NCBI GenBank assembly: GCA_024281375.1
Contig: JAJSAD010000028.1
Coordinates: forward strand, 1-52,493
DNA: 52,493 bases
Direction: 5' to 3'
DNA from: Alphaproteobacteria bacterium
GTDB lineage: Bacteria; Pseudomonadota; Alphaproteobacteria; Caedimonadales; UBA9215
Part shown: in pieces, positions 36,557-46,469 of the stretch
How the letters are laid out: every line of letters begins with the position of its first letter
How positions within the stretch are numbered: the first letter of the stretch is position 1
Notes under the pieces: model-generated
What the model was told of the DNA's origin: nothing
Seen by the model: the letters and a program-made list of their open reading frames with translations, nothing else
The model's database searches: none
Translations under genes and position numbers: made by a program

Positions 36557-39500
36557 TTACCTCTTTTGGTACGGGGGCGCTGTATAGGGGAAGCTTGGCA
36601 CGGGTACCGCCTTATTTTGTTCTTCTCCGGGAGGAGGCGCTTCCCCTTCTTTGGGTGGCTCAACAGGTGTTCCCATGGTCAAACGCATATAAATCTTAAC
36701 AGGGCGGCTTTCCCGTTCAAAGGGCATCACGGTTTTGCCCCGATAACAATTAGGATTAAAGGCCGTTGGAATCGCAAATTCTAGCAACTGAGACCCTGGA
36801 TTTGCATCAGTATCCAAAGCTGTTTCCGGTAAAACATGCTCCCGCAGTAAACGCACCAAAGACCACCTACCATCATAACTAAAGATCGCATGGTTGCCAA
36901 AAACATTTAGCTTCTTGAGACGCGGGTCCGGCAAGGGAACTGTCTCCCCATTTTTGGCCCACTTAATCATCATATTAATGGGCATCCCAACACGCCATTC
37001 AATAATAGGCGTGCTGTCGCGCATGGTGCTCACAGCACTCGCAACCTTCATGCTCCAATCGATAATGTTTTCTCCCCCGAATTCACGCTCCTGATCAGTC
37101 CTGAAACTCGCAAGAAGGTTCACTTTTGCAATTTGATCAGCATTGGCCGAATCCATAGCAGAGAGCATCAAAGGCCTGATGCTCACGATATCCTTCACAA
37201 ATTTACCAACGGAATTTTTAGCCCCCACATTCTTTGCAGACATTTTTAACATCTCAAGTTGTTGAAGCTTCATAGAATCAAAAATCTTAAAGAATGTCGC
37301 CACATCAGCAGGTGCTGCCTCAGGCCCGTCACCCAGTTCTTTTGTAAAAGGAAAACGTCCTGCTAAGTTTGCATTAAAGAAAGCAGCGGCTTGATTATAT
37401 TTCTTAACTGCATCCTTAAAGCCAACGGACTCGCACTGTTTTTCTACAGCCTCAAAATAATGATTCCGCACATCAAGGAAGTAATCCCCTGTTTGGGCGA
37501 ACTTATCAAAGTCTCCAACCTTATCCAAACAGTTAGCCAAGGAAATAGAGTTCAACTCTTCGCTTAAAAATTTCTCAAGAACTTGAAGAGAGTTGCCCGG
37601 CACTTTTTTCTCATAATCTGCCAAAACAGAAATAATACGTGCCCACTTAGACACCAAAGGCATATCCATGGGAATCCCACTCAAGAAAGGTTGTGACAGC
37701 ATTCCTAAGATTGGTTTCGCCATCTCATTGGCCAAGAACGTAATACTAAAACGTTGCGCTGCAAGGTAAGCCCCCATATCATTCCCGTCACTCACATTAA
37801 AGAGCTTGAAGGCGATCATTTCCCCGCCTTTCCACCAACGCAATTCTTCCTGATTCGCACTATAAAGATTATCCACGGACAGAAGATTATTTATTTTCTC
37901 GAGGACATTATAATTTTGATTAATAAGGAGCTCACGCAGATTAGCCGTTGTCATCACAAAACTACCATCATCAAACACACCCATAATCTTGGCAAACAAC
38001 GGCGTGGCAACGGCAATATTACTCACTTGTTTTGATAACAATTCCCTGGCTCCAAAGCCTGTCATACTCGCGGGCTCCGCTTGGTAAGATTGCGCAAGAG
38101 CCACATAATTCACAATTTTCTTACGCACCCCATTACGCCCCACTTCCCGGAAAAATTCTTGTACAGAAGGTGAATAAGCACTTAACCGTTTGGCCGTGAA
38201 ATCTTCATAAGAGAGCACCACATTAACGGCTTTGTTCAAGGTCACATCATCCCAGAACATCAGTTTACCTGGAGGAATTTTAAAGAGAATCTGATAACTA
38301 TCAACAGGAGCCATAAAGGGTTCATTCAAAAAGGATGTCAACGAATCAATAAGATTAATCAAACCCGAAGAGGGCTCTGAAACCAACTGACCATTTTCAA
38401 CACTAAAAAACGTCCCCACAAGTTCGGAGCGCATACCCGCCAAATTCAATCGATACCTCGAAAAGGCAAGGTTTGCTACCCGTCCTAAATCAGACGCCAT
38501 TTGCCGCCCAAGGAGTTGAGAGCTCACCATTTGATCCATCGCCTGATCATAAAGCTTTCCAGGATCAAAGAGTGTTTTAGAGAGCCAGGCTAACTTACCG
38601 CTGATGGCAAGGTCGGCAAAGGAAATGGCTTTTTCCGTCAACTGACGTAAATCTTTTTCATCCATTTTCTTGTAAGCAGAATAATTCACAATGGCATTTA
38701 ATTCTTTTTGAAGGTCGATGAGAACAGGTAAGTTTTGCTTCACATCTAAAACCTCAATTAAGAAATTACGATACAAAAGGCGTAATTTTTCTTGCGCTGC
38801 TTGGCTATGTTGATCAAAGGCGATTTGCTCCCCAAAAATTTCAGCCAACGCCACACGATAATAATCAGCATTGGAAAAGAACTGGCGGGGCAACTCCCGA
38901 TTAAAGAGGTACTTTGTCAATCGCCCAAGCATGCGCACGCTTGTTGTACTTTTCAAACGATTAAAAGCAATGATATTATCTTCAAGATTAGCAACCTCTT
39001 GAATAAAATATTGGAGCCGCTTAAAAGAAGGGGCCGTTGTTGGATTTGGAAAAGGCTGAGTGCTTTTAACGGACGGTTGAACACCAGAATCTTTGGAAAC
39101 AACCTTTTGAATACGAGATTTAAGAGCCCCTGACAAAGAAGGTAAAATAATCTTATCATAGGCAGATGTAAAACTTTTTCCTATTTTTTCATCCACCAGC
39201 GAAAACCAAGACGCTGGGATAAAAATTGAAAAAGAATTCACGGCATCAACCTTTACAAATTCTGCCATGACTTTTTCAGACTGAACATTGAGATACTTTT
39301 CAAGTTTTTGTGGATTGCCTGTAGAGGTACGTTCATTCACCCCAAGAATAGAATCATTAATCAAGTTTAAGGACGGGTAGAGACTCCGATTCGCCGTTTT
39401 TAAATCTCCATAAGAATTAAACAACCCCACAAGCCATATCACCGTTACAACACCCCCAATAACCTTTGCAGAATTAAGGGCTTGATTTGTAGAGACCAAC

Positions 39501-40771
39501 AAGCGGGTATTGGGCTCACAAACCCCAAATTCTTTAAAGACTTTTTGAGCCAGTAAATCCTTAACAAAGACAACCTTACCCAGTTCTGGGTCTGCATTTT
39601 TTGCAGAAGAACCCTCTTTTTGTTGTTTTTGCAAGAACTCAATCACATCTTGATTATCGCCCAGGCCGGAAAAATAAACTCCCCGCAAAAAGAACGAATC
39701 GTGATAACTACTTTCTTTGAACATCGAAACCAAATACAGTCCCAAACTCTCCTTCATCGAAGCAAGCTCTATAGGAAAAAGGGCATTACCAATGCGACGA
39801 TCATCCATCAAGTCCCGCGTAAAGATCGATGACCGGAGACGATTAAATCCTGTACGCAACCCTTGAAAAATCGTGTCGATCCACTCTTCCGTAAAGGCTG
39901 TGTGAATATCATAAGGAGAGGACCAGCCCAACATTTCTTGGCGTTTGTTCTCTGGAATTTGGGCAACAAGGCTTGAGAATCCGGGAATCTTATCGCTTTT
40001 TGTCACCACAATATAAATAGGAACACGCATCCCAAGAGTGTTTTGCATTTTCCAAAGTTTGGCATAAATCGCACGCCCGCGCGCTGATAAATTATCTTTT
40101 GAGAGCTGTCCATCCCCCACAAGTTCATTGGCAGGAATCGTCAGAATCACCCCATCAATGGGACGTTTGGGGCGATGATATTTAAAGAGATTTAATAAGT
40201 AGCTCCACTGACCGTCATCGGAATTGGTCCCTTCTTCACTCAGGACCAAATCCCCCCGCACATCGGCAATAACCGCTTGATCAAAAAACTTCCAATTCAC
40301 AGGAGAGAGGTCTGATGTGATCTCATTAACGGGATCACCAATGGGCAACTCAAGTTGAGCACCATCCAAAAATGTTGATTTACCAGACCCCTCACACCCA
40401 ATAACCATATACCAAGGAAGGTGATACTGAGCTTCTTTAGGGCCAAAATACCCTTGAAGAACCTCAATGGCTAATTGGAAAGATTTCGCTGTTTCATTGC
40501 GCAAATCACCCACATATTTCTGGCGCACCTTTGAGGAAATCCCCTTCAAGCGCCCAAAAAATCCTTTCGTAGACTTCACATAATCCGAGAGGGATTTTTT
40601 CTCCACAGGCAGACCCGCAGAAGCGCGCGCAGCAGCCTTTTCGCGCGCATAATTTCGAATAATTTTTATCAGCAACATCCCGGCAAGAACAAGAACAATA
40701 AGGCCTATTAAAAACAACCAAAAGATCGCCCATGTCAGGTCTGGAAGTAACTGTTTGACTAATTCACTCAT
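36557..40771 (-). CDS. tssM: Type VI secretion membrane-complex protein TssM (IcmF)
   Basis: 1404 residues. TM1 is at about 12-38. A cytoplasmic NTPase-like domain has a complete Walker A GCEGSGKS (125-132) and 'NELVGDGQLSKDN' downstream. A further membrane helix lies near 433-452 (VIGGVVTVIWLVGLFNSYG). The long periplasmic region ends in the IcmF C-terminal domain with Pro-rich tail. TssM spans the inner membrane and forms the TssJLM trans-envelope channel with TssL and TssJ. It is somewhat longer than usual for the family. tssL lies 12 bases upstream and tssA 18 bases downstream. Confidence 0.95.
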   Translation of the reverse strand: MSELVKQLLPDLTWAIFWLFLIGLIVLVLAGMLLIKIIRNYAREKAAARASAGLPVEKKSLSDYVKSTKGFFGRLKGISSKVRQKYVGDLRNETAKSFQLAIEVLQGYFGPKEAQYHLPWYMVIGCEGSGKSTFLDGAQLELPIGDPVNEITSDLSPVNWKFFDQAVIADVRGDLVLSEEGTNSDDGQWSYLLNLFKYHRPKRPIDGVILTIPANELVGDGQLSKDNLSARGRAIYAKLWKMQNTLGMRVPIYIVVTKSDKIPGFSSLVAQIPENKRQEMLGWSSPYDIHTAFTEEWIDTIFQGLRTGFNRLRSSIFTRDLMDDRRIGNALFPIELASMKESLGLYLVSMFKESSYHDSFFLRGVYFSGLGDNQDVIEFLQKQQKEGSSAKNADPELGKVVFVKDLLAQKVFKEFGVCEPNTRLLVSTNQALNSAKVIGGVVTVIWLVGLFNSYGDLKTANRSLYPSLNLINDSILGVNERTSTGNPQKLEKYLNVQSEKVMAEFVKVDAVNSFSIFIPASWFSLVDEKIGKSFTSAYDKIILPSLSGALKSRIQKVVSKDSGVQPSVKSTQPFPNPTTAPSFKRLQYFIQEVANLEDNIIAFNRLKSTTSVRMLGRLTKYLFNRELPRQFFSNADYYRVALAEIFGEQIAFDQHSQAAQEKLRLLYRNFLIEVLDVKQNLPVLIDLQKELNAIVNYSAYKKMDEKDLRQLTEKAISFADLAISGKLAWLSKTLFDPGKLYDQAMDQMVSSQLLGRQMASDLGRVANLAFSRYRLNLAGMRSELVGTFFSVENGQLVSEPSSGLINLIDSLTSFLNEPFMAPVDSYQILFKIPPGKLMFWDDVTLNKAVNVVLSYEDFTAKRLSAYSPSVQEFFREVGRNGVRKKIVNYVALAQSYQAEPASMTGFGARELLSKQVSNIAVATPLFAKIMGVFDDGSFVMTTANLRELLINQNYNVLEKINNLLSVDNLYSANQEELRWWKGGEMIAFKLFNVSDGNDMGAYLAAQRFSITFLANEMAKPILGMLSQPFLSGIPMDMPLVSKWARIISVLADYEKKVPGNSLQVLEKFLSEELNSISLANCLDKVGDFDKFAQTGDYFLDVRNHYFEAVEKQCESVGFKDAVKKYNQAAAFFNANLAGRFPFTKELGDGPEAAPADVATFFKIFDSMKLQQLEMLKMSAKNVGAKNSVGKFVKDIVSIRPLMLSAMDSANADQIAKVNLLASFRTDQEREFGGENIIDWSMKVASAVSTMRDSTPIIEWRVGMPINMMIKWAKNGETVPLPDPRLKKLNVFGNHAIFSYDGRWSLVRLLREHVLPETALDTDANPGSQLLEFAIPTAFNPNCYRGKTVMPFERESRPVKIYMRLTMGTPVEPPKEGEAPPPGEEQNKAVPVPSFPYTAPPYQKR

Positions 40772-40783
40772 TGTTGATCAACC

Positions 40784-41596
40784 TTATCTTTTAACAGAAC
40801 TATTGTGTATAATTTTCTCAGCAATTTCTTCAACGTCTGATGTCGCACTTTGCCACATCACAAAGGACATTAACAAAACAACACCAAAAACACTTGCAAA
40901 GGCCCCCGTCCAAAAACGAACATCCTGAAAACGACGGGCATGACCATCGGTCAATGTATGGCTGTAGGCTTGGGCAAACAAACGGTCTTCTCCCTGATAA
41001 AAACGGGGTTCTTCGTGATTAATAAAAATATAAAGTTCTTGGCGGTAATAATCGAGTTGACGTTGATCGGGCATACCGCGAAATTTTCCCTTAAAACCAA
41101 CACCCAAAGCCAATAAATAAACTTCTGCAATGTCACGACGCAACGGGTCACGCTTTTCAAGGAAATCATCCAATCTGACAAAAAAAGTATCCCCAGAATC
41201 ATGGGTTCCATAAAGACGCGCCTCAACGAGATTCTCACTCCAATACTGCTTGCCGGCAAAGTCAGGTAAATTCAAGAACAGCTCATCGGTCAAAGCTGCC
41301 ATAATGTATTGCGCTTCTTTGTAATAGGTGACTGCAAACTCCCCGCCTTTTTGAGCAGAAATAAGGGCTTGGCGTTCTAGGGTTTCATAAAGATCGTTAA
41401 GGATAAGCTGAATACGCTCCACCATGGTACTATCCGCATCACCAGGAATTCCATCCGCCGCCGATTTAGCTGTTGAGAGCTCTGCATTACACGTCTTTAA
41501 ATGTGTTAAAATGAGGCGATAATAATCCTCAAAAAAGCCCATCACAAAACCTGTATCGTTCCCCGTATCCATTTGTCGTTTAAGAGCGTAACTCAT
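40784..41596 (-). CDS. tssL: Type VI secretion protein TssL (DotU/ImpK)
   Basis: 270 residues. The cytoplasmic DotU domain (about 20-225) contains 'YYKEAQYIMAALTDELFLNL', 'YWSENLVEARLYGTHDSGDTFF' in part, and 'EVYLLALGVGFKGKFRG', all family hallmarks. A single C-terminal transmembrane helix (about 230-250) and roughly 20 periplasmic residues follow. There is no OmpA-like peptidoglycan-binding extension, so wall anchoring must come from another protein; the SPOR-domain protein of this operon is a candidate. Confidence 0.93.
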   Translation of the reverse strand: MSYALKRQMDTGNDTGFVMGFFEDYYRLILTHLKTCNAELSTAKSAADGIPGDADSTMVERIQLILNDLYETLERQALISAQKGGEFAVTYYKEAQYIMAALTDELFLNLPDFAGKQYWSENLVEARLYGTHDSGDTFFVRLDDFLEKRDPLRRDIAEVYLLALGVGFKGKFRGMPDQRQLDYYRQELYIFINHEEPRFYQGEDRLFAQAYSHTLTDGHARRFQDVRFWTGAFASVFGVVLLMSFVMWQSATSDVEEIAEKIIHNSSVKR

Positions 41597-41661
41597 CTAA
41601 AAACTCCGAACCTATTTTATTTTAACAACACTCAGCACTCACGATAAAAATCGTTCTCATG

Positions 41662-43029
41662 CTAAGATGAGGGTTTAACTATCTTCTTTTTCTTTTGTTC
41701 TGTCTTCTTAGGGACATACATCACAATATCCGTTGGGCGCTTTAAAAGCGTATCTCCCACATTAAAGATTTGGAATTCTTCATCCGCATTAATAAAGGAG
41801 TGATCATAAACAACTTCTAAAAGGATCATGTCTTTACTAGGCATAAGACGCAGAGCCTTATTCCCAGAAATGAGCTTACGAGGGGCCCCCAAGATACGTT
41901 TATCACGCACACCAGCTACAAAATCTCGCGTCGCAATCACAGCGGATGTCGCCCATTCAATCAAATCTTTCTCACGCATATTGACCGACCCTTTAATGCC
42001 AATGGTCAATTTATCCGTCATCCAATCCCGCTCAAGGTCAACCTTAAAGACACGATCATCCTTGGCAAACGCAATAATACTAAAGCCTTCTTGCAATGCA
42101 TTTAAACAATGGGCAATATAATCAAAAACCGCCCTAAAAGAAGTCATGAGGGCATTATGGGTATAAGGCTCAAAAACAGGGGGGATTTCGCTGGGACGCA
42201 GAGCACTCATATGACCCGCAAGATTACAGAGCCCCACATATAAATCAAAGGGATGGGTGCTCCCTGTTTGCACAAGAGCCTCAAAACTCACCAAACCGGA
42301 CATCATTGTTTTAATATGAGCCTGAGATTCCTGAGCCATAATAGAGCGATTGTCATTACGGATTTGCTCACTTAAAAAAGCAGCTTTGTTACGAATATTT
42401 TTAGCCGTATGAGCGCATAAACTCCCGAGCTTAGAGGTTAATGAAACCCCTAAAGACGGCGGTGTAAAATCATCTAATACATAATTAGATTTAACTTGAC
42501 TAACCTTTGCAATGGGAAAAAACACAAAGCGCCCTGACGGCTCCTCCCCCGCGAATAAGGTCAAATGAGGTTTTAAACAAGGAAACCTGGGGGCTTCTTC
42601 ACCGGTATTTTGATTAATGACAAAACCAGATTCCGTCGACTCATAACGGGGAAATTCAGATGTTAAACTCGCCGCATCTGAGCGATGCTCTGGAATCGCT
42701 AAATAAACATAGATACTTTTTGATTTTTTAAATTGCTTGGCATAATCCCCTAAATCAAGCTCTAGGTGATCACCATCTTCTGCATTCAACCCCACAACCA
42801 TACCATCGGGCATAATAGCATCGAGCTCCATAATACGAAAAAGTCCCGACGCTAAGAGAACATCATCAATTGTAAGATGACTAACCCCCCAATAATGAGG
42901 CAAAGCTTTTGAAAGTTGAAAATGCTGTAATTGCTCTAAGCGCCGATCAGCCTGTTGAAAATGCTCTGGGCGCAACAACATACCGTCATGCCATTGAACT
43001 GCTTTTTTTAACTGACGTAGTGCGCTCAT
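41662..43029 (-). CDS. tssK: Type VI secretion baseplate protein TssK (ImpJ)
   Basis: 455 residues. The N-terminus has 'VQWHDGMLLRPEHFQQADRR', matching the family motif W-x-x-G-M-x-L-x-P-x-H-F-Q. The body has 'LNAEDGDHLELDL' and 'YVYLAIPEHRSDA'. The C-terminus carries 'KLISGNKALRLMPSKDMILL'. TssK links the baseplate to the TssJLM membrane complex. The ATG at 43029 leaves 25 bases to tssJ. A basic tail (KKTEQKKKKIVKP) ends the protein. Confidence 0.93.
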   Translation of the reverse strand: MSALRQLKKAVQWHDGMLLRPEHFQQADRRLEQLQHFQLSKALPHYWGVSHLTIDDVLLASGLFRIMELDAIMPDGMVVGLNAEDGDHLELDLGDYAKQFKKSKSIYVYLAIPEHRSDAASLTSEFPRYESTESGFVINQNTGEEAPRFPCLKPHLTLFAGEEPSGRFVFFPIAKVSQVKSNYVLDDFTPPSLGVSLTSKLGSLCAHTAKNIRNKAAFLSEQIRNDNRSIMAQESQAHIKTMMSGLVSFEALVQTGSTHPFDLYVGLCNLAGHMSALRPSEIPPVFEPYTHNALMTSFRAVFDYIAHCLNALQEGFSIIAFAKDDRVFKVDLERDWMTDKLTIGIKGSVNMREKDLIEWATSAVIATRDFVAGVRDKRILGAPRKLISGNKALRLMPSKDMILLEVVYDHSFINADEEFQIFNVGDTLLKRPTDIVMYVPKKTEQKKKKIVKPSS

Positions 43030-43054
43030 TTAATGTCTCCTCAACATCGAAAAA

Positions 43055-43768
43055 CTATTTTGGTGAAAATTTAGCTGCCTGCGCCGCCATTTTTTTAGCC
43101 GCATCCCCACTTCCTTTAACAGCCTGAGCGGCTTTTGCAGCCTCCACACTCGCAATAGAAGATTGGGGATTCGCCTTCTTCACCTCTTTAAAAACAAAAT
43201 TAGCTTGCATGGCTGCTGCCTGATCAGACATATCCGGGTTCGGTTCCCCAAAACATCCTTGCTCAATAACACAAAAATCATTGGCCTTAAAATGAACATG
43301 GATAATCTTCGAAGACCCAATTCTGACCCGTTGAGGGCCTGGTGCATAATAATTTGCAAACATCACAACACCCTGCGGATCATCGGACCGTAAATTAATG
43401 GGATAATTTTTAATCACCTGACCGGGGGTCAGTTCCCAATGAAGGATATCTGCCAACTCGGGATAGTCTTGCTTGACTTGCTTGACGATAGAGTAATAGT
43501 CCTTTGCTTCCAATCCCAAAAGAACCTTCAAGAGATCGGGATCATAAACAATTAAAAGATCAATAGCCGTTGCAGAATTAGAATTCGCATCACTATCAAG
43601 GGACAAATTCACTTCTTTAAGGTAAATAGGCGGAATGGGAGAGGGGGTAAAGAGAGAACATGCAGACAAACCCATTACCGCTATAAGGGGCATCACCCGC
43701 AAAGCCATAGAAAAATACCTTGGCGATAATTTAAATCCAAAAAATTTTACTAATTTATCTTGTGTCAT
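43055..43768 (-). CDS. tssJ: Type VI secretion outer-membrane lipoprotein TssJ
   Basis: 237 residues. A signal peptide ends in the lipobox LSAC with Cys at about 37. The beta-sandwich that follows has 'LKEVNLSLDSDANSNSATAI' and 'LLIVYDP', then 'VMFANYYAPGPQRVR', as in TssJ/SciN. The C-terminal 60 residues are Ala/Lys-rich and extend beyond the usual domain. TssJ anchors the TssM C-terminus at the outer membrane. The gene sits between the SPOR-domain gene (13 bases) and tssK (25 bases). Confidence 0.85.
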   Translation of the reverse strand: MTQDKLVKFFGFKLSPRYFSMALRVMPLIAVMGLSACSLFTPSPIPPIYLKEVNLSLDSDANSNSATAIDLLIVYDPDLLKVLLGLEAKDYYSIVKQVKQDYPELADILHWELTPGQVIKNYPINLRSDDPQGVVMFANYYAPGPQRVRIGSSKIIHVHFKANDFCVIEQGCFGEPNPDMSDQAAAMQANFVFKEVKKANPQSSIASVEAAKAAQAVKGSGDAAKKMAAQAAKFSPK

Positions 43769-43781
43769 AACTCTACCAACT

Positions 43782-44840
43782 TTAATAATTCAAATGATCA
43801 TCACTGCGCGTTGCCATAACAACACGGCTGGGATGGCCGATTAATTTACGTGTCTCACTAGCATCCGCATAATTTGCAAAATTACCAACACGCACTTTAT
43901 AAATCATATTACCACCAGAGTGTGCTCGAACAATATAGGTCGCCGAATACCCTTTGGCTTTCAAATCTCGCATAAACATAAACGCATCCGTACTATCCAA
44001 AAAACTCTGTAATTCTAAAGCGAACAACTCACCAACACCACCCGCAGGGGCAGTAGTGGTACCCGTAGCAGAAGCGCCTCCAGCTGCATCTTCACCTCCA
44101 GCTGCTTTACCAGGCTCTGTTCCAGGAGTGACCTCTTTGGTCGGTATACCTTGCTCAATAGCCGCCCCAACGGTATTTTCAACAACGGATTCCGCTAAAG
44201 GATTGAAAATCCTTGCAATACTATCCCCTACAACACCCCGCACAGCAGATTTAATTTTATTGGTTGTTTTAAAGGCCATACGCTTTGCTTCATTTTGGGC
44301 CGCAAGCTGAACACGATTTTCTGTCTCACCATAAACTTTATCAGCCAAGACTTCATTGCGCTCTAAGTACGTTCGTCTTGCCATATAGGTTGTGGGGATG
44401 CTCGCTTCCTTTGCCGCAACCCGTCCCTCTATGACTGTTCCCAGACGCCAATCCGGTTTATTTTGATTAACCGCCGCTGAACTCGCAGAAATAGCACTCC
44501 CTGGCGGCGGATTACTGTAGCTAAAGAGATACCCACCGGCAAAAAATAAAACACCGGAAAGCGCAAAAAGCAAGACAACTAAGATCGTTGAAAATTTCAA
44601 GAAACCACCCCCTGTTGGTTTGGATATAACCAGATGTTGACGCTTTTTTCGATCAATATCCAGCAATTCATCTTTAAATTTTTGTAATTGGTTCGTATCG
44701 GGAGGAACGTCGGGTGCACCGGGTAAATGGCTCGTGTCTCCAAAACCCAAAAATTCGGGTAAGTCTTCGGCTGCACTGCTTTTCAGAGCTGCTAAACTTT
44801 CTTTTCTACGTATTCGTGCACCGAGGCTTATGCCTTCCAT
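43782..44840 (-). CDS. SPOR-domain inner-membrane protein heading the tss operon
   Basis: 352 residues. The cytoplasmic N-terminus is about 90 residues and charged. One transmembrane helix lies at about 85-110 (ILVVLLFALSGVLFFAGGYL). The periplasmic part has a Gly/Ala/Thr-rich linker (about 235-270), then a SPOR-type domain to the end ('FALELQSFLDSTDAFMFMRD', 'YKVRVGNFANYADASETRKL'). SPOR domains bind glycan strands stripped of stem peptides. The gene is 13 bases ahead of tssJ and the first of the operon, so it is probably part of the secretion machine. It is not one of the core Tss proteins I can name. An AT-rich stretch upstream holds no strong promoter match. Confidence 0.8.
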   Translation of the reverse strand: MEGISLGARIRRKESLAALKSSAAEDLPEFLGFGDTSHLPGAPDVPPDTNQLQKFKDELLDIDRKKRQHLVISKPTGGGFLKFSTILVVLLFALSGVLFFAGGYLFSYSNPPPGSAISASSAAVNQNKPDWRLGTVIEGRVAAKEASIPTTYMARRTYLERNEVLADKVYGETENRVQLAAQNEAKRMAFKTTNKIKSAVRGVVGDSIARIFNPLAESVVENTVGAAIEQGIPTKEVTPGTEPGKAAGGEDAAGGASATGTTTAPAGGVGELFALELQSFLDSTDAFMFMRDLKAKGYSATYIVRAHSGGNMIYKVRVGNFANYADASETRKLIGHPSRVVMATRSDDHLNY

Positions 44841-44921
44841 AACGCGCTGTTACTCCCTGAATCCATTTATTCTAATTTATGTTAACATTTAAACAAAATC
44901 CCAACAAGCCTCTGTTTGCCA

Positions 44922-44948
44922 TAAAAAAAGACCCCCTGAGGGGGCCTC
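44922..44948 (-). terminator. Rho-independent terminator of the porin gene
   Basis: On the minus strand AGGCCCCC-TCA-GGGGGTCT forms an eight-pair stem followed by seven T. It lies about 30 bases behind the porin stop codon and would also insulate the tss operon from porin transcription. Confidence 0.85.
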
Positions 44949-44976
44949 ACTTAAAGATATCAAAATTAAAAAATCC

Positions 44977-46305
44977 TTAGAAGGAAATAGCCGTTCCAAA
45001 CATCAACGCATGGCCATTATTACTGCCTGTTGAGGCTGATGCAGGAGCCCCTGTTGTGGCTGTATTCCAAGCCATTGCTTGGTTAAAGCTCGATGTTTTG
45101 TAATTAAAGGCAACCCCTTCTGCATAGACTTTGAGACCTTTGGCAACTTTATAATCATAGGATAACGCGCCAATTTTAGCCGTTGTATTTCCATAATCAT
45201 AACCAGTATCTCTATTTTTTCCAAGCTTACGCTTGCTGTACAAATACCCTAAGGTGACGGCATGACGCCCTTGTGCATACCCAAGACCAAGATTGTAAAC
45301 ACGGCCCGCGTCACTATCTTGAAGACATTTCCACTCAAGACTGCGTCCATTATTCAGGTATTCACCCCCCAGAGAAAAACCAGCATAGGTCATCACAAAC
45401 CCCAGGGCAAAAGAAGCGGTATCCCTGTGACCTTGTGCGATAAAACGCTCCGTATTTTTAGCCTCTCCAAAAAGACCTGTGGCGGATAGTTGTATACCTA
45501 AGCCTTCCATAGCCTCTTTTTTGAAATTCACACCAAATTCATGCAAATTTTGACTAGAAGGTTTAACGACACCAGCGGTTGCAACAACTTTCGTTGCGAC
45601 TTTGGCTTCACCGGCATGATTGCCATCAGGGGTAAAGCTATAACCCGCTTGAACCCCTCCAAAACGAGGCGTTACATAAGTCACTTTTGTCTCATTCTTA
45701 GCATGTCCTGCTGGATCATCCCTCACAACAACACCCGTCGTGGGGACAATGACATTGCCATGGTTTCCGAGAACATTACCCGTTCCCGCATGAAACGTAA
45801 AAGCACCAACGGCCATAAAGTCTGTCACACCCCGATGATCCCCCATAATCAATGTGCCATAACGATGTTTAAACTTGAGGCGGTTTTCTTCAACGGACGT
45901 TTTTCCCGCTTCTGTATTACCCGTCAAACCAATCAAGAAGCTATATTCAAGACCATCAAGGCGTGGCCCTGCTTTTCCAAGAACCTCAAAGTTAATACGA
46001 GAATCATCCGCCGCAAAATGTGTGCCACGGCCATAACCAGCGCCAGCTTCACGTTGACGTTGCTTGAAGACATACGTATTGAAAGAGGTACCGCCAGAAA
46101 TTTCTAAACCGGGACCTGTGCCTTCCGCATTAGAGGCGTCCGTTGCAACGATATCGTTTCGACCACTAACATTAATCCCAGCCCCTTCGACATTAGTTGT
46201 TTTCTGTTCACGCTCACCTTGAGCACTCACGGCTCCTTGAACTTGGGGGGCAACGACCACCAACGAGAGAGCTACCACAGACACATTTGTTAACAATTTA
46301 GACAT
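44977..46305 (-). CDS. Gram-negative porin
   Basis: About 442 residues. The ATG at 46305 has GGAG seven bases upstream; a TTG four codons earlier is unlikely. A signal peptide ends near VQGA-VSAQ. The rest is rich in alternating beta strands: 'RLDGLEYSFLIGLTGN', 'FKHRYGTLIMGDHRGVTDFM', 'GVQAGYSFTPDG', 'GLGIQLSATGLFGEA', 'LGLGYAQGRHAVTLGYLYSK', and the last residue is Phe, as in outer-membrane barrels. This fits a general-diffusion (porin_4-type) trimeric porin. It has its own terminator. Confidence 0.87.
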   Translation of the reverse strand: MSKLLTNVSVVALSLVVVAPQVQGAVSAQGEREQKTTNVEGAGINVSGRNDIVATDASNAEGTGPGLEISGGTSFNTYVFKQRQREAGAGYGRGTHFAADDSRINFEVLGKAGPRLDGLEYSFLIGLTGNTEAGKTSVEENRLKFKHRYGTLIMGDHRGVTDFMAVGAFTFHAGTGNVLGNHGNVIVPTTGVVVRDDPAGHAKNETKVTYVTPRFGGVQAGYSFTPDGNHAGEAKVATKVVATAGVVKPSSQNLHEFGVNFKKEAMEGLGIQLSATGLFGEAKNTERFIAQGHRDTASFALGFVMTYAGFSLGGEYLNNGRSLEWKCLQDSDAGRVYNLGLGYAQGRHAVTLGYLYSKRKLGKNRDTGYDYGNTTAKIGALSYDYKVAKGLKVYAEGVAFNYKTSSFNQAMAWNTATTGAPASASTGSNNGHALMFGTAISF

Positions 46306-46413
46306 AATTTTCTCCAAAATTTAATTAAAACACAATAAATCTTTCCTAGTTAAAACAGGGTTTTATTCTCTTGGCAAGAAACTTTTTACCCCCGGAAGAC
46401 AATAATTTTTCAT

Positions 46414-46442
46414 GTGACATTTTTGACAGAAAAATATATAAT
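46414..46442 (+). promoter_or_regulatory. Sigma-70-type promoter of the amidotransferase gene
   Basis: GTGACA (46414-46419, 5 of 6 to -35) and TATAAT (46437-46442, perfect -10) are 17 bp apart. The start site would be near 46449, which supports translation from the ATG at 46470 and rules out the longer ORF that begins at 46371. A perfect TTGACA at 46423 is too close to the -10. Confidence 0.6.
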
Positions 46443-46469
46443 AAACTCAAATTTTTAGGATATGATACC

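Noticed and set aside
46371-46469. Longer start for the amidotransferase gene at 46371
   Set aside because: It would start upstream of the TATAAT promoter at 46437-46442; the ATG at 46470 has a proper ribosome site and the usual family N-terminus.
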